In this document: positions 11,857 to 24,273 of the stretch, piece by piece
Layout of the letters: each line of letters opens with the position of its first letter
How positions within the stretch are numbered: position 1 is the stretch's first letter
Translations under genes and position numbers: made by a program
The notes under the pieces: model-generated
Seen by the model: the letters and a program-made list of their open reading frames with translations, nothing else
Told to the model about the DNA's origin: nothing
The model's database searches: none
DNA from: Nectonema munidae
Lineage: Eukaryota > Nematomorpha > Nectonematoida > Nectonematidae
Length of the DNA stretch: 64,000 bases
Assembly: GCA_030549495.1 (NCBI GenBank)
Contig: JAUIRK010001057.1
Location: 1,146,362 to 1,210,361 of the forward strand
Direction: 5' to 3'

Positions 11857-13215
11857 CGCTAGAAAGACAATAACGATCAATTGACCGGAGGAGTGTGTTA
11901 TGTTCAATTTTTAGATATCATTAATGTGATAACGCGTTTATCACACGCAAAACGTATGCCGAAAAATGTTTACCAAAGTAACCACCAAATTTATTGACTT
12001 TAGGTCGTACATGCGTATATATTGTTTTGTAGTTTATTGATTCTTCCAGATTCATACATAAACAAACTTGACCATTTGTAATTTCCAAATTTCTTTTAAG
12101 AATTTTTCTCTTTCTCTTATTTCATTCATTTAGAAAAAAAGTTTATAGTACTGATTCTTATGAATCCTCAAATTCAAGTGATTTTTTTCTTCAATATATG
12201 AAAGAATTTAGGACAAGGAAAGCACATTGTTATGAAGTTGTTAGATTCCAATAAAGGAATGGGGTTGAATGTCACTTGTGATCATTTTTTCATAAGTCTT
12301 TCCTGCGCTAAAAATCTTTTGAAGCAGAACACAACTCTTGTGGGCACAATCAGATCGTACCAAAGAAAAATTCCTCCAGAAATAAAGTTTGAGAAGGATG
12401 ATCCATAAATTCAAGTTTTTTTTTCACTCACGATGAAGGTATTATGCTAGTAGGATATAGGGTCAAAAAATAAAAACGTTTTTCTTTTATCATCTCAGCA
12501 TCAGAAGCCAAAACCTGAATACTCAGAAAACCGTCTAGAATGCATTCTTTATTACAACAAAGAAAAAGGAGGGGTAGACGCTGTTGACAAAATGCTGAGG
12601 GCATATTCTACAAATCCAGGTTCAAGGAGATGGCCCCTCGCAGTATTTTTTAATCTTTTGGACATTGTTTGCCTAAACGCTTAAGTTTTATACAAAGAGA
12701 TGAAAGCTTCGCCTAAAAAAGGAGAGAAAGTTTCAAATTCTAAAAGTTTTCAGAAAAGTGCCTTTCTCAGGGAAGATAGAGCAGCAACTTCTATTGACAA
12801 GATTTTAGGAGAGAGAAAAATGACTACTTGTAAAATATGTCAGAAAAATAAAACAAGAACGTCTTGTCCAAACTGTTATATGTATATTTGTGGATCTTGT
12901 TCTTCTCAAGTATGTAAATTATGTTTGAAATTAGATTGACTTTATGTTGTTATATGTTCTCTAATATTATCATATAAAATAGTACATAATTTTTATGAAT
13001 AAATATGAACACATAATAAAGTAGGTCAATTGACCGGTATGGTATCAGTTGAAGAAAAACGTGTATACTTTTTAGTTTGAATTGAGTAAAAACAAAACAT
13101 TTCATCTGAAATTATAGAATTCTAAAAGTTTCGATTAAATGGTTATGAGTTTCTAAGATTTACAATAAAATGAAAACAACTTAGCGGTCAATTGACCGGT
13201 TTGGTCTTTCGAGGG
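11857..13215 (+). mobile_element. piggyBac element, internally deleted, both ends present
   Basis: The left end, after TTAA (11853-11856), is CGCTAGAAAGACA; the right end read inwards is CCCTCGAAAGACC. Both match the classic piggyBac terminus CCCTAGAAAGATA. Subterminal palindromes TCAATTGACCGG occur at about 11877, 13026 and 13188. The right flank is TAGC rather than TTAA, so the target duplication has decayed. Between the ends lies only a short N-terminal acidic piece and the second half of the transposase. At 1359 bp it is a deletion derivative that could only have moved in trans. Confidence 0.8.
12130..12939 (+). pseudogene. piggyBac transposase remnant
   Basis: An N-terminal serine-rich acidic piece (YSTDSYESSNSSDFF) near 12140-12190 is joined by a deletion to the second half of the RNase H-like core near 12230-12410 (LDSNKGMGLNVTCDHFF). 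Near 12530-12690 it reads YNKEKGGVDAVDKMLRAYS and RRWPLAVFFNLLDIV; the GVD aspartate is the third catalytic carboxylate. It ends with a cysteine-rich domain, CKICQKNKTRTSCPNC to CKLCLKLD. The first two catalytic motifs are lost or damaged, and there are frame breaks between the blocks plus an in-frame stop near 12682 just after the core. It cannot encode an active enzyme. Confidence 0.75.
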
Positions 13216-14555
13216 TAGCAAGGAAAAATGGCTTTGTTTAAAGTGCATAGCTATTTCAGCGTACAATAAAATTTTTAAGTGGTTTAATTTAGTTATTGGT
13301 TTATTTAAACAATAAAACTCAAATCATAAAATTTTTTGCCTAATTAAAAATACATTTATCAAGCACTTATCCGTCGGGTGGTTGTCCTACTCGAGCAGTT
13401 GTCCGTCGGGCAAATATCTATAGGGAAATTGTCTAGCAGGCAGTTGACCTAGAACCGATTATAAAAAATTTATCGCCAATATCCAAGAATTTGTGCACAC
13501 TCGTTATGAAAATGGCGGGAAAGAAGAGGGTAACATCGATTTAAAGATGCATTTTTAATATTATATCAATATTGGTTTCACTTAGATTATGTTGAAATTT
13601 TAATTTTGTAGGCAAATTATCATTTTAATGAGATTTAGTAGATTATGAAGCAACTATAAACGCTAAAGAAAACTCGAAAAAACAGAGAAAGCGCATTCAA
13701 GATAAGGCTGGACAAGTTTTGACACAAAATGAAACAGATTGGATAAAAAAAATTACAAAATTAAAGACAAAAATACACCAGACATTAACTACAAAGCCAT
13801 CGGTTTTGAATATGATAAAGCTAAATCAATATGTAATTATAATAAAAAAAATAGAGGAATAGTGATATATATGGAAGCTTTAGAAATGGCCTTCTAAAGA
13901 TATACTGCAATGTAGACTTGAAGAAATTGCGAATCTCATTCCTCCCCATAATCCGGTCGATTCACATAGTTTTTACGAATCTCCTGAAATAACTGATCGA
14001 CAGGGGGTTTATTGTATTTATCAATATTAAATTTTTAAACCCATTTTGACCTGAATTAATTTTTTTTAATTTTATTTTTTTAAACAAAGTAATAAATCTT
14101 ACAAATGTTACTGAAATGTTAAATTAAGAAAAAAATTGATCTAGTTTAGTGAAATTAACTACTACCATATGGTAACGATAGGGTGAAAAGCGAACAAACA
14201 ATATATGGTAACATTAGTGTTACCTAATAGAAGCCCCACCCCTCTCCATGTCGGGTTTTTTTACCCCTCCTGTTCTATTTTTTAATAACGAGCATCTAGA
14301 ATTAGTTTATCCACCCCCGGTAGAGGACGTCATATATGTATGATCCCAAACGTCTATATCACACGTTGAGCACTGTATTCTTTCATATGAATATTACAAT
14401 TCTCCCCCCCCCTTCCCCCAACTTACTATTCAGTACTTGGATTACAAAATGATCAATTCAGACATACCTAATGTCACTTATCACTCTTCCTTCCGATACC
14501 GAAGAGAATGGTCTTTCACTTTAAAGTTCTTTGTAATGATGTGCATCGCCTAAGC
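13216..14555. other. Epsin intron, no recognised gene
   Basis: AT-rich. 13660-13860 is lysine-rich in translation (KTRKNRESAFKIRLDKF) but has no recognisable family. A C-run near 14404-14412 resembles the poly-C MITE fragments elsewhere in the intron. Confidence 0.35.
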
Positions 14556-14872
14556 CAGGGTTCACCCAAATTTTCTGGAAGCGAACCGAATTACCGAAAA
14601 TTTAAACAATACGGGCCGAAATATTGAAAAGTTAAAAAACACTGGTATTATGAAATTCCTATTAATACTTGTTTAAGACTAAATAAAGCAAACTTTTCGA
14701 TGTTTTCCCTATTGATGAGACAAAGTTGATACACTGAGGAGAAATTGAACACAATATATTTCAAAAATACTTATTTTGTAACACCTATCAATATCAAATT
14801 TTAGCTTACGGGTCAGATAAACCTACTTCGTCGGTCAAATCTGTACAACAGCCAGTAGTTTGATGACCCCTG
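14556..14872. mobile_element. hAT MITE with near-perfect 8 bp target duplication
   Basis: Left end CAGGGTTCACCCAAATTTTC, right end GTTTGATGACCCCTG, an imperfect inverted pair. Flanks are GCCTAAGC (14548-14555) and GCCTAAGT (14873-14880), matching at 7 of 8 bases. It is 317 bp with no coding content. Confidence 0.8.
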
Positions 14873-15826
14873 GCCTAAGTGATAGGGGATAATTACATGA
14901 TAATGAAATTGCACACAAGTTAATACAAGTTTAAAATGAACTTTAGTAAGTATTCAAAAATAGATCCGATTTAGGCCTTCTTTCCCTATTATTTAATTCT
15001 TACTGGGCCGAAAATTAAAAGAAGCTCTTACTAGTTTGTTTGTTTTGTGTAATCATGACAAAATAAAATTTTGGAGAAATAGAGACAAGATGAATTCGCT
15101 CATCTATCAATATATCTATTATCTATTAACGCGAATAGAATTCTGCCTAAAATTTAATTTGTTTAAGAATTTTTATGTTTAAAATTCTGGTTGGAGATGA
15201 AAAATTGGTTTTAAAGAATTTCTTTTAATAAATTGATGATATTTTAAAAAGCTACTTTTATTAATGCAGTCAATTCTTATAAGCTTCATTATTTTCATGA
15301 TGGCTTAAATTTTACACAATCTAGAAATAAATATATGAATAATTTAGATTTTTATTTCTAATATTTAATGCTGTCTATAAAAAAAGAAGAACAGTTGAAA
15401 AAATATATCACGGAGGCTTAAAAAGATTGTAAAACTCGGGTAAGAAAAACATTCAAAATAGAGTTGGGTTTTCTTCAAAAGATTTGACTCCATAGATATA
15501 AGTGTTGAATCTTGCACAAAATGAGCGCTGGCTAGCAGCTGTGTAACTCACGGAACTTTTTAAAAATCTATCATTTTAAATTTCATTTTAAAACCCATAT
15601 AAAATGTAGCATTTGTCTCTGATAAATTTACATACTGTTGAATGAATAGTGAGTGAATACGCTAAATCTAATTTTTATAAACTCAAAGTTAAGGTTCAAA
15701 ATCAGAAATGCGAAACATTTTTAGCATGATGCCATTATCCTTAATATTTATCAAATCATTAGACTAGAAGCAAAGACAAAGAATATTTCATGCCTACACT
15801 TGGCCAAAAGTTATTCATGAATTTAC

Positions 15827-15947
15827 CGGTTATCAACCAGAATATAATCAGAAGATATCTAATGTATGCAGAGGATTTGTGTTAAAAAGCATTTATAAAC
15901 GTAGACGACCACATTTTTACAAATTAGACTCTGGTCGTTAAAATGGG
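15827..15947. mobile_element. TTAA-flanked MITE (piggyBac-like), diverged copy
   Basis: Body contains ATCAGAAGATATCTAATGTA and GAGGATTTGTGTTAAAAAGC, shared with the copies at 18914 and 45375. The right end CTGGTCGTTAAAATGGG is followed by TTAA; the left flank is TTAC and the left end is decayed. Confidence 0.6.
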
Positions 15948-16128
15948 TTAACTTTAGAAGCATCTAGTTTACACTATTTAGAATGGAATCAGCCTATCAG
16001 TAACAATTAGAGGACATTGGTTAAATCATTGCATTTCATGAGAGAGACTGACCAAATCCCCTTTTTGAAGCGAGTAAATATTCCTTCCCAGCATGATTTA
16101 AAATGAATTAAAAGTGGAGAAAACGAAC

Positions 16129-16331
16129 AGGTTCGGTAGCTGAAGACTCTTTAAGCTTAGCCTTCTGTTTTTCACTTTCGGAAAGAGCGATTTGCAAGCG
16201 AATGTCATCGTATTTCTCAGCCTTGGTCTGGCTTTCAGCAGCTTCTTTACTCATCGCAATTGCTATTTGAAGCTGGAGTTCTTCTTCGCCTGCTGTTGTT
16301 GGCCTACTTGATTCCAATTCACCAGTCGATC
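16129..16331 (-). CDS. Epsin, internal exon: ubiquitin-interacting motifs
   Basis: This exon carries two ubiquitin-interacting motifs, EEELQLQIAIAMSKEAAES and DDIRLQIALSESEK, with the acidic patch, the central alanine and the conserved serine of each. Epsins use UIMs to hold ubiquitinated cargo. The lead-in GELESSRPTTAG resembles insect epsin (EAARPQTAG). I place the acceptor after TTAAAG at 16332-16333 because an in-frame stop lies a little upstream; an alternative acceptor about 17 bases upstream keeps the same phase. The exon then starts with two bases that finish a codon, so the exon or exons missing between this one and the ENTH exon must total 3n+1 bases. The donor GTTCGT at 16123-16128 is weak, but it leaves phase 0, which fits the next exon. 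Without splicing, the frame reaches a stop soon after. Confidence 0.8.
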
Positions 16332-16619
16332 CTTTAACGAATGAATATACTTAACTTGGTGAAACCTAAGCTATTTTAGACGAATGTTACCAGGGGGGAC
16401 GAAAAAACGAACTCTTACTTTCAATGAAATTAAATAGGAATTACTAAAGTCATATGCTTTGTTCGGCCGTAAATGGGTTAAGCCAAAAGTGGTGATAGAT
16501 CATCATCATAAGTCTTGTTACAAGTATATACTGTTTTCTCAGTACAAGTATTGAAGCTTTTTGCAATCATTTTTATTAATCTTATAATTTAAACATCTAA
16601 AATACGATTAGTATTACCG

Positions 16620-16800
16620 CTACATATGTTATCAAACCTGGATTTATGCAATCGTTCAGCTTGACGTTTAAAATAGTCAATAGTTTTGTTTACTCGACTA
16701 GAGTGCTTCATTTCCAGTGCAAGCCTCACTTGTCGGGCTTTAGAAAAGTGGATTCTAACACTTCAGAACCTACTCTTCCCCACATGACGTTAATGCAGTA
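16620..16800 (-). mobile_element. hAT (SCAND3/ZBED-like) BED-finger fragment
   Basis: On the minus strand it reads SEVLESTFLKPDK, then EMKHSSRVNKTIDYFKRQAE and RLHKSRF, matching the BED zinc-finger end and linker of SCAND3/ZBED5-type hAT transposases. A related segment (SEVLAFTFLKPVK) occurs at about 35925 in the larger hAT relic. It lies next to the epsin UIM exon and should not be taken for an epsin exon. Confidence 0.55.
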
Positions 16801-18349
16801 AAACGAAATTTCAAGTGTATTTTTTAGCCATTAAGAAAAATGCACATTTACAAATTAGGCATGATAAGCAATAAAAGAATAAAAATGGAATTCATTTCAT
16901 AGACTAAATTATTTATTCTCTTTAAATGTGACTTATTGCCAAAATCCCAAATTCCTCAATATGGATGCAACACGTTGCGCAAAACGATCCATTCAGTGAC
17001 CTCTTCTCGCTCCACATGGAACTGCTTCGTGATCGTCTTAGGGCACTGCAAACTCCAGTTTGAAACCACATGAGCTAGAAAGTAGTGATGCAATCAGAAT
17101 CACAAACAAGGTCATTTGACTTGATAAAATCAATGTAGTTATAGTGGGATTGAGTGAAGGTATTAATGTCTGTTAATAATAGTGATGTGTCCATTAGATA
17201 AAAATTCTTTTATAATAAATTTTGTAAATTATAAAAAGTTACCCCCCCCCCCCCCCCCCCCACCTTTTTAATTTTGAAGATGTGCGCCTCTATTATATAG
17301 TAAATGTAAATATTAGAGTTGGGGAAAACAATATTTTCGTTGATTTTTCGTTATCATTAAAAACGATAACGAAGTCATATTAGTTGAAATTAACAAGGAC
17401 AAAGACAAGGTATTTTTATGTTAAGGATATTTCGCAAAATATTTTTTTCCACACAATGTTATAAAAGATTATAAAATAACCGCGCGATATATATTGATCA
17501 ATGACTTTTCGTTTTTTAACATTATCAATACACCATTCAGTATCTATGAGATTGCTTCAAAAAAAGGAATCTTGAAAGTTGTTTCTCAAAATTGTTTGGA
17601 GAGTTTTTGAAAAATAGAAAAATAATTCAAACAGTGCCTTTCGATCTATCAAATTAAATCATTATTGCATCTGATTACGTCAAAAAATATTTTATATAAT
17701 TTTTTTAAAACATGTAAATAGTGAGAAGCATTGTGCAAAAGTGATTGATTAAAATTTTTTTCCAATTTTCTTACTTTCTCATTTTGACATGTCGATTTAT
17801 ATCAGTTTTCTTTTTTCCTTGTGCCAATTTTACTAGCGAAGATTCATCAAAAAATCCAGAGATGTAAAATCTAGAAACGGGTCATACAATGTCACTCCAA
17901 CAAGCCATTTTCACTACCTTATATTTTTAAAAATTAATATACAAATAGAACTCATCTTAAGACAAGTTTAATGGTGTATATCTCAACTCAATATGTGGAG
18001 TCGTTCTTGAGATATGAGAAAATGAGGACAAAATCGTTATTTTTACAAAAAACACAGTTTAGGAAAATCTCAGCAATTATTAGAGCAACAGAAATCTATT
18101 TGATATAATATTAAAACCAAAAATATGGTCCAACTTTTACTTTTAAAATTTTTTGTGAAAGGACAAACCAAAAAGTTGACCTTTACTTTGACATTTGATC
18201 CCAAAAAGGTCATTTGAAGTAGAATTCCTTTTTTGTAACTTTGAAGGAAAGCTTTGTAGATCTTTTCTCTTGAAAAACTCTATTAAGTGTACTTAATCAA
18301 GTCGACTTAAACCAAAATATTGATATTTATACATAAAAAAGGTGGAAAC
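16801..18349. other. Epsin intron with a 20-base C run
   Basis: A run of 20 C residues lies at 17242-17261, followed by ACCTTTTTAATTTTGAAGAT and GTGCGCCTCTA, which reads inwards as TAGAGGCGCACATC and resembles a hAT terminus. Otherwise AT-rich without a recognised gene. Confidence 0.45.
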
Positions 18350-18800
18350 TACCGTATGAAGAAGTTGTCTTCATCAGAAAAAGATGACATTTGTAAATGG
18401 GTAGATGTGAATTGTTTACTTACTCTTAGCGAATTAGTTACACGTGTTAACAAAAGTTGGCTTGCCTGTTTAAAAAATCTTAAGTTGATAATTGCCTTCT
18501 TAGTTTTACTGCACAAAAAAGTAGTTCGTAATAGTGATAGAACAAAATACCCTTTTTGAGTCGTATTTATTTTGAGAAGTTTGTTTAAAAATTATTACAG
18601 GAAAAATGTGAAGTTGGTGTTGGCGCTGCAACAACTGTTACGCAGGCTAGAAGTAGAAATATTTCTGTTGTAGCCGTAGTGAGCAGAAAGAAATTGTATC
18701 GAAAGATGAATGATCGTGCAGTTGACTGTTTAGAAACATCTCAATGATTTAAAAGAAGCTTGTGTAGAACAAAGCATTGTAAGTCCTGCATTAAATATTT
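18350..18800 (+). mobile_element. Tc1/IS630-type transposase relic
   Basis: The first block, KKLSSSEKDDICKWVDVNC followed by LLTLSEL, resembles the N-terminal helix-turn-helix region of IS630/Tc1 transposases. The second block near 18635-18740, TVTQARSRNISVVAVVSRKK, resembles the catalytic core stretch with RSRNISV. The part between is missing or degraded and the frame stops in both blocks. No terminal repeats were identified. Confidence 0.45.
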
Positions 18801-18913
18801 ACAATGCATGAATTCACCCCTACAAAAGGTTAGTTTTTTTTTACTTTAAATATAAAAAATTTTTGATATAAAAAATTAGTAGCTTCCAACTTCACTGAAA
18901 AATATTATATTAA

Positions 18914-19042
18914 CCCATTAACGACCAGAAAAATCAGACGATATCTAATGTAAAGCAGAAGATTTGTTTTAAAAAGCATTAATAAAAGCAGACGATTTTA
19001 TTTGTGTAAAGTCGACATATGTCGACTGTGGTCGATAACCGC
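18914..19042. mobile_element. TTAA-flanked MITE (piggyBac-like)
   Basis: Preceded by TTAA (18910-18913). It starts CCCATTAACGACCAGAAAAA and holds ATCAGACGATATCTAATGTA and the palindrome-like GTCGACATATGTCGAC. The right end (GGTCGATAACCGCATAA) is a worn version of the left. The copy at 45375 lies in the opposite orientation. Confidence 0.7.
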
Positions 19043-19147
19043 ATAATACAAGTTCTTTAAAATATGCAAGAACGAAAGTTAATAAATTCGATATTTTCTG
19101 TACTCACCCAGATACAACTGATAAAATTTACTAATGTGGTTTCTTAA

Positions 19148-19278
19148 CCCATTAAGTACCATAGAAATCAGACGATATTTAAAAAAAACGCAGACGATTT
19201 ATATTCAAAGTCATTGAAAAAAGCAGACGAAGATGAAATTACTTATGTTCCCAAATGGAAACATTGAGACTTAATGGG
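19148..19278. mobile_element. TTAA-flanked MITE with both ends
   Basis: TTAA at 19144-19147 and 19279-19282. The left end is CCCATTAAGTACCATAG and the right end GACTTAATGGG. The core ATCAGACGATATTT and GCAGACGATTTA is related to the copies at 18914 and 45375 but diverged. Confidence 0.75.
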
Positions 19279-19282
19279 TTAA

Positions 19283-22236
19283 AATAACAAAATCATTACG
19301 TACACTTGATCTCACTCATGCATATTCCAGGATTAACAATGACAAATTAGAATACTAAACGCATACATAACATTAACACACCACCTGCCACATACTTCAA
19401 ATCCATGACAACTAAATAAAAGACACGAAAGGAAACATCCAATATAATGAAAGAAAGACCCCCCTAACGTTTTTTCAAATGTAGTCAAGGGGTGCAATTT
19501 CCTTTCAATAGCTACATCTCAGACTTTATGCAATCAATCCTTCTCAACAAAACATATATATATATGATAAAGATAACAAAAATAGCAACCTATAAGAACT
19601 GAACAAATTACCTCATACTAGATACTTGAGTCACTCAACAGTCAACACTACCATTAAATTTTAGCATACAATTTAATAACAGAACATAAAATCATAGTAC
19701 AATTTTGAGTACATAAATTCAGGCTAATATTTTTGATGCAAAGCATACACGTAATAGACACAAATACAGCACACAATTAAGTTTAAATGACCCTGAACAT
19801 TTACAAAACTCCTAAAGGCAGAGCATGGGGAAAATATATGAGGAAACAATTAGCAACACATACAAAACATCACATGCTCCACCTTTGAATAGCTCTAATG
19901 TTTAACAAACCACTTCATCAACCAAAAACAAATAAAAAAGAAACTATTCAAAACACCTTAAAGATAGTCTTAGATTTTGCCAAAATATTCTCCTTCTTAA
20001 GCTATACAATACAATCAACATCCATAGCACCCACAACAAATTAAAGAATCCTTGATTAATTATTCAAACTACACCAAAATTTCTTTGTTTACACTTCATG
20101 TAAAAAATAAAGATAAAAAGTAGAAGCTTAAAATATCATGATATATCAACACGCTTTGAAGCAATTTACAGATGAAATAATTTTAAAATTGAAAGCTTAT
20201 AAATAAATTATTCGAGTAAAAGCAAGCTTGCATACAAAAAAGTAGGTATTCAGACTTCCCTCACATCGACGATAAGCAAATCTATCTGCCTTTGCAAAGA
20301 CATCAAAATAAAACTATTTTCCGAGAACAAACATCTAAAAAGCAGGGGGTTGTGGGGTCAGAGTCTGGAGTCGCGTGTTTTGACAAAGTGTCGGAGTCCT
20401 AATAATAATTATTGTTGCGACTCCTATTTAATTCACAGTTGTTAGATTAAAAAATAAATTCATAGAAACACTCTTTAGTGCCAAACGTTGCAAAAAGACT
20501 AGATAAATTGTGATCATCATTTTAATTTAACGTTGTATTTTTGCAAATCATAGAAAGAGGCTGAAAATTTTATAAAATAAAGAATGAACTCTCTTTTATT
20601 ACACAAATACTTGTAAAGGAACAAAGCTCAGGTTATGAGTAGGAAGTTTTTTGGAAAAATTTTTTTAAACCAAATACTTTTGAAAAAATACTTTCGGATA
20701 GATTTAGTTTTTGAAGGCTGTTGTTTTGACTTGGATAAAGATGTTATAGACAATAAATTGAAAATGTTTTTGAATACACTCTAAGAAAGAGCACACCTTT
20801 AACACTAGTTAGATTGAAAGCTAACTAGTGAGTCAGAAATTTATAACGCATGTTTGTAAAGCAAATTTACAAAATTTGGAATCGGGGATTTATGATATTT
20901 GAAATACATAAAAAGGAGCTTGAGTTGCAAATCAAGTAAAAGTTTAACTTATTATTATAGATATATAAGTTATGTATTAGTGTTATTTGTAAATTCAAAT
21001 TATAAATGCAAAGTATTAGGAGCTTGGCAAAGCTCTGGAAGCATTTAAATATATATGAAAATGCTTTGACAAGATACTATATATTTAAATGCCGTTTTTT
21101 AATATTCTTAAATAATACCCCATACTCATGGGCATCCTCTAGGAGTAGCAAACCCCCCCTGAATTATAAATATTTTTATTTTTTCGAAACCGTAGATAAT
21201 TATTTTCCAACATAATTTTAATGGCAGTCAAAAATACCATTGTTTAATTTACATAGTTAACTTATATAATTGTAGATGAGTTTTTAAATAATTTTTCAAC
21301 ATACTCTTGGTTATCATTTATACCTTTATTTTATAGAATAATGTTATGATAATTTCTATCTTTTTACATCAACAAAGCGTTTTTATTTTATACTAAATAA
21401 AGGATATTAATTTTTTAGTAATCTCGAATTTCAATTTTTTTTGTCTTTATATAATAAATATATCAAGTCATTTTTTATTTTTTGTCCCACCTTAAAATGA
21501 ATTTTTTTTTCAAACTTTGGGAATCACATTGAACTAATGTATACTTGATGAAATACATAAATTTTTATTTAAATTTCGGCTAATTTTTCTGGACAACCAC
21601 TTTTTCGGACTCGAGTAGCACAAAAATTACTGGATAACATTTTTTGAAATTTTTTTCATTTAGGATCATCAGTCACATATTGCATTTTATCCTAATTGTT
21701 TACTATACTATATATAATGGTGGTGATGTATTTTTCGGTTTCCTATGCTTTATAATGGCATGATATATAGAAAACATATTATCAATAAGAGGTTTATAAA
21801 TTCTACTTTTTACTACAGTTTGATACTAAGGATTTTATATTTTGTTGTTTAGAAATAGCACTTTTCTGATTTTTTAACGAAGAGCATTGGTCATATTTAT
21901 ACCGACAGTGTGCGAAGAAGAAATCACATTCCACTGTTATTACGGTTGTTATTGATTTTAGGGCATAACTGTGAGAAAAAAGATTAACACAGGTTGCATT
22001 ACGCGTTTGTGAACGTCGTTAAATATTTATCTCGAATACGACGCTCCGGACACTTTTGAGCAAGCGTATGTGGTTTATTTTAGCGGGTTAGTACGTTTAA
22101 ATTTTAGTCAAATATTAAAAAGCGTATAACTTTCGTATTTCTCAAGTAGTGTTGACGTCAATTGTGAACGACCCCTAACAATTTTTCAATCCTACGAATT
22201 TCAAGCTAATTCCAACTCTATGCAGTAACTGTATGG
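19283..22236. other. Epsin intron: strand-asymmetric A/C-rich block and AT-rich filler
   Basis: About 19290-20100 is strikingly rich in A and C and poor in G on the plus strand, unlike its neighbours, with no readable protein. 20350-20450 contains repeated GGAGTC-like phrases. The rest to 22236 is AT-rich. No gene was recognised. Confidence 0.4.
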
Positions 22237-23246
22237 TTGTCGGAAGATCTGTCAAATAGAATAAAGTATAGTCACAGTGAAACTGACAGTCTTCTTGATT
22301 CTTCAGATTCAGCCACCAGTGATATTGAGCAAAATGTGGAATTTAATTTCAGTTTTGAAAAGTGTTTTGCTGATATGAAAAAGAAAGCGGATCAAAAAGA
22401 AACAAGCAATACAAATGCTACACCTATAACAACAAAGAGTCCATTTTCAGCAGCAAGTATTAAAATTAGAACGGAAATATCAAGGTATCTAACATTTAAA
22501 CTGATTGCAAACAATAAGAACCCTCTTAAAAAGCGAACAAAGAAGAACTTCCAAGTTTGGCTCTCCTCTCAAGAAAGTATTTATGTGCTCCTCCTTCTTC
22601 AGTAGAGAGCAAGAGAATTTTTAGTGTAAATGACAATATATACTCGCCAAAGAGAAACCGTTTAGAACCAACAACTGGAGAGATGCTTATATTTTTGCAC
22701 TATAATTTGCGAGTGCTTCAATTTGACTATGATTAAATGCATATTTTTACTATGTACTAAACGAAGTTTTTCTCAATAAAATGGAATTATTTATATTATT
22801 TTGAACTCAATACGACATCGTTGTATTATTATAATGGAATTATTGAGAGATGTGTTGGGTCTTCTAACGCATATGAACAGAACTAAAAAAAGTCCTTCTG
22901 ACAACCTTTCTCAGGGTCAAAAAGAAGCCAAACTTTGGTAAGAAAGGTCTGTGGAAGGCGCTTATTAGTGCTGATGGATCATATGCGCTAGAAGCCCCGA
23001 TGTGTTTATATAAAACCTTTCCAATAGATTGTTTGTTATCTAGCATATTGTAAAGCTTTAATAGCAAGATGATAAACGTTGCTGATCAATTTTCAACTTA
23101 TATCTTAATTAAGTATGTTATTAATACCTAGGCACAGTAATACATATATGTAATAATGGCCAGGAATCGTATCGGGAATCAAGATAATTGGATAGAATCG
23201 AATCGTATCTGAAACGTTAAAATTTTTGGTATCGTCCAAACACTAA
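22237..23246 (+). mobile_element. hAT transposon, ZBED type, 3' end
   Basis: An open stretch (22237-22605) ends with a KNPLKK-like motif. After one frame shift near 22535 the plus strand reads RKYLCAPPSSVESKRIFSVN, then IYSPKRNRLEPTTGEMLIFL and HYNLRVLQFDYD, ending at a stop near 22734. This is the well-conserved C-terminal dimerisation region of ZBED-type hAT transposases. The presumed right end near 23245 reads inwards TAGTGTTTGGACGATACC, like the usual CAGTGTTGGGCGATACC. The 5' part is not recognised. Confidence 0.7.
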
Positions 23247-23403
23247 TGTAAATGCTTCCTCGATTTTATATGATTTCCTTCATATACACATTTTAAAATG
23301 AGAATGTAAAAAAGCAAAATAAAAATACCTCCTAAAATTTTTTATCAATTATATCCGAGCGTGAACGCCCCCTAAAATGTATATCATTTCTTCCTTATAC
23401 ATA

Positions 23404-23446
23404 CAGGCCCGTAGATAGGACTTTTCAATTGGGAGGGCTGGAAAAA

Positions 23447-23480
<34 letters not shown>

Positions 23481-23752
23481 GGGCTAAATATTTTCGCAAA
23501 AATTTTTTTGGTACTTATGGGTTATCTCTCCCCCATTCAAAAAATTTTTTAGTAAATTACTGAAAAAAATTTTAAAGTGGGAAGGAGATAACTAATAAGT
23601 ACCAAATTTTTATATATTGTCTAAAAATAAACCATTTTTTGAACCCTTTATTGATATCGAAATATATTAGGCTGGGGGGGCTCTGAATCTGAGTTGGGGG
23701 GGGGGGGGGGGGGGGGCTTAGCTCCCTCCTGCCCTCGCCGGCTACGGGCCTG
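23404..23752. mobile_element. hAT MITE with perfect 8 bp target duplication and two long G runs
   Basis: Ends CAGGCCCGTAG and CTACGGGCCTG are an 11 bp perfect inverted repeat. Flanks are TATACATA at 23396-23403 and 23753-23760, a perfect 8 bp duplication. Inside are G runs of 30 (23450-23479) and 21 (23696-23716) bases. The terminus matches that of the coding hAT element ending at 1508, its probable source of transposase. It is 349 bp and non-autonomous. Confidence 0.88.
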
Positions 23753-24273
23753 TATACATAGTTATATCTCAATTTGAATTGCATCTTCAACCTTACAGCA
23801 TTTCTTTCTTATAAACAGCTGAGAAGTTTAGACTATCTCTAAATCCAGCGAAAATTAGCACTAACAGAATACACGTAAACACAATCGAAAAATACACAAT
23901 TTTCAAATGCCTCCAAACAAGCAATGAAATTAATGAGAAACAAGATATTGATGTTCTAGTTTTGGAAATGTCGCATAGCTATCTTTCCCTGTTTAATAAA
24001 TAAAGCTAAAAATTAAAAAATTAGCATATCTAAAGGTAAAGGTATGCTTCAAAGAAATATATCATAACGGGCTTAGAAGTGATAAAATTTAAATATCGTA
24101 AAAAATACACTTAAAAATACTAAATTTGACACATATAACTTAAGAAGTATAACATAAGATTAAATTAAATAATGAAAATATTACTTGATAAACTAGAATT
24201 CTTTTTCCAATTACCTTTTTTGGCCTAAAATCGGAAAGTATTATATAAAATAAATATAAAAAAATTAACTTAC

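Noticed and set aside
16570-16800. Minus-strand open stretch with TIDYFKRQAERLHKSRF as a possible missing epsin linker exon
   Set aside because: The sequence matches the BED-finger linker of SCAND3-like hAT transposases and a second copy of part of it is present near 35925, so it is transposon debris.
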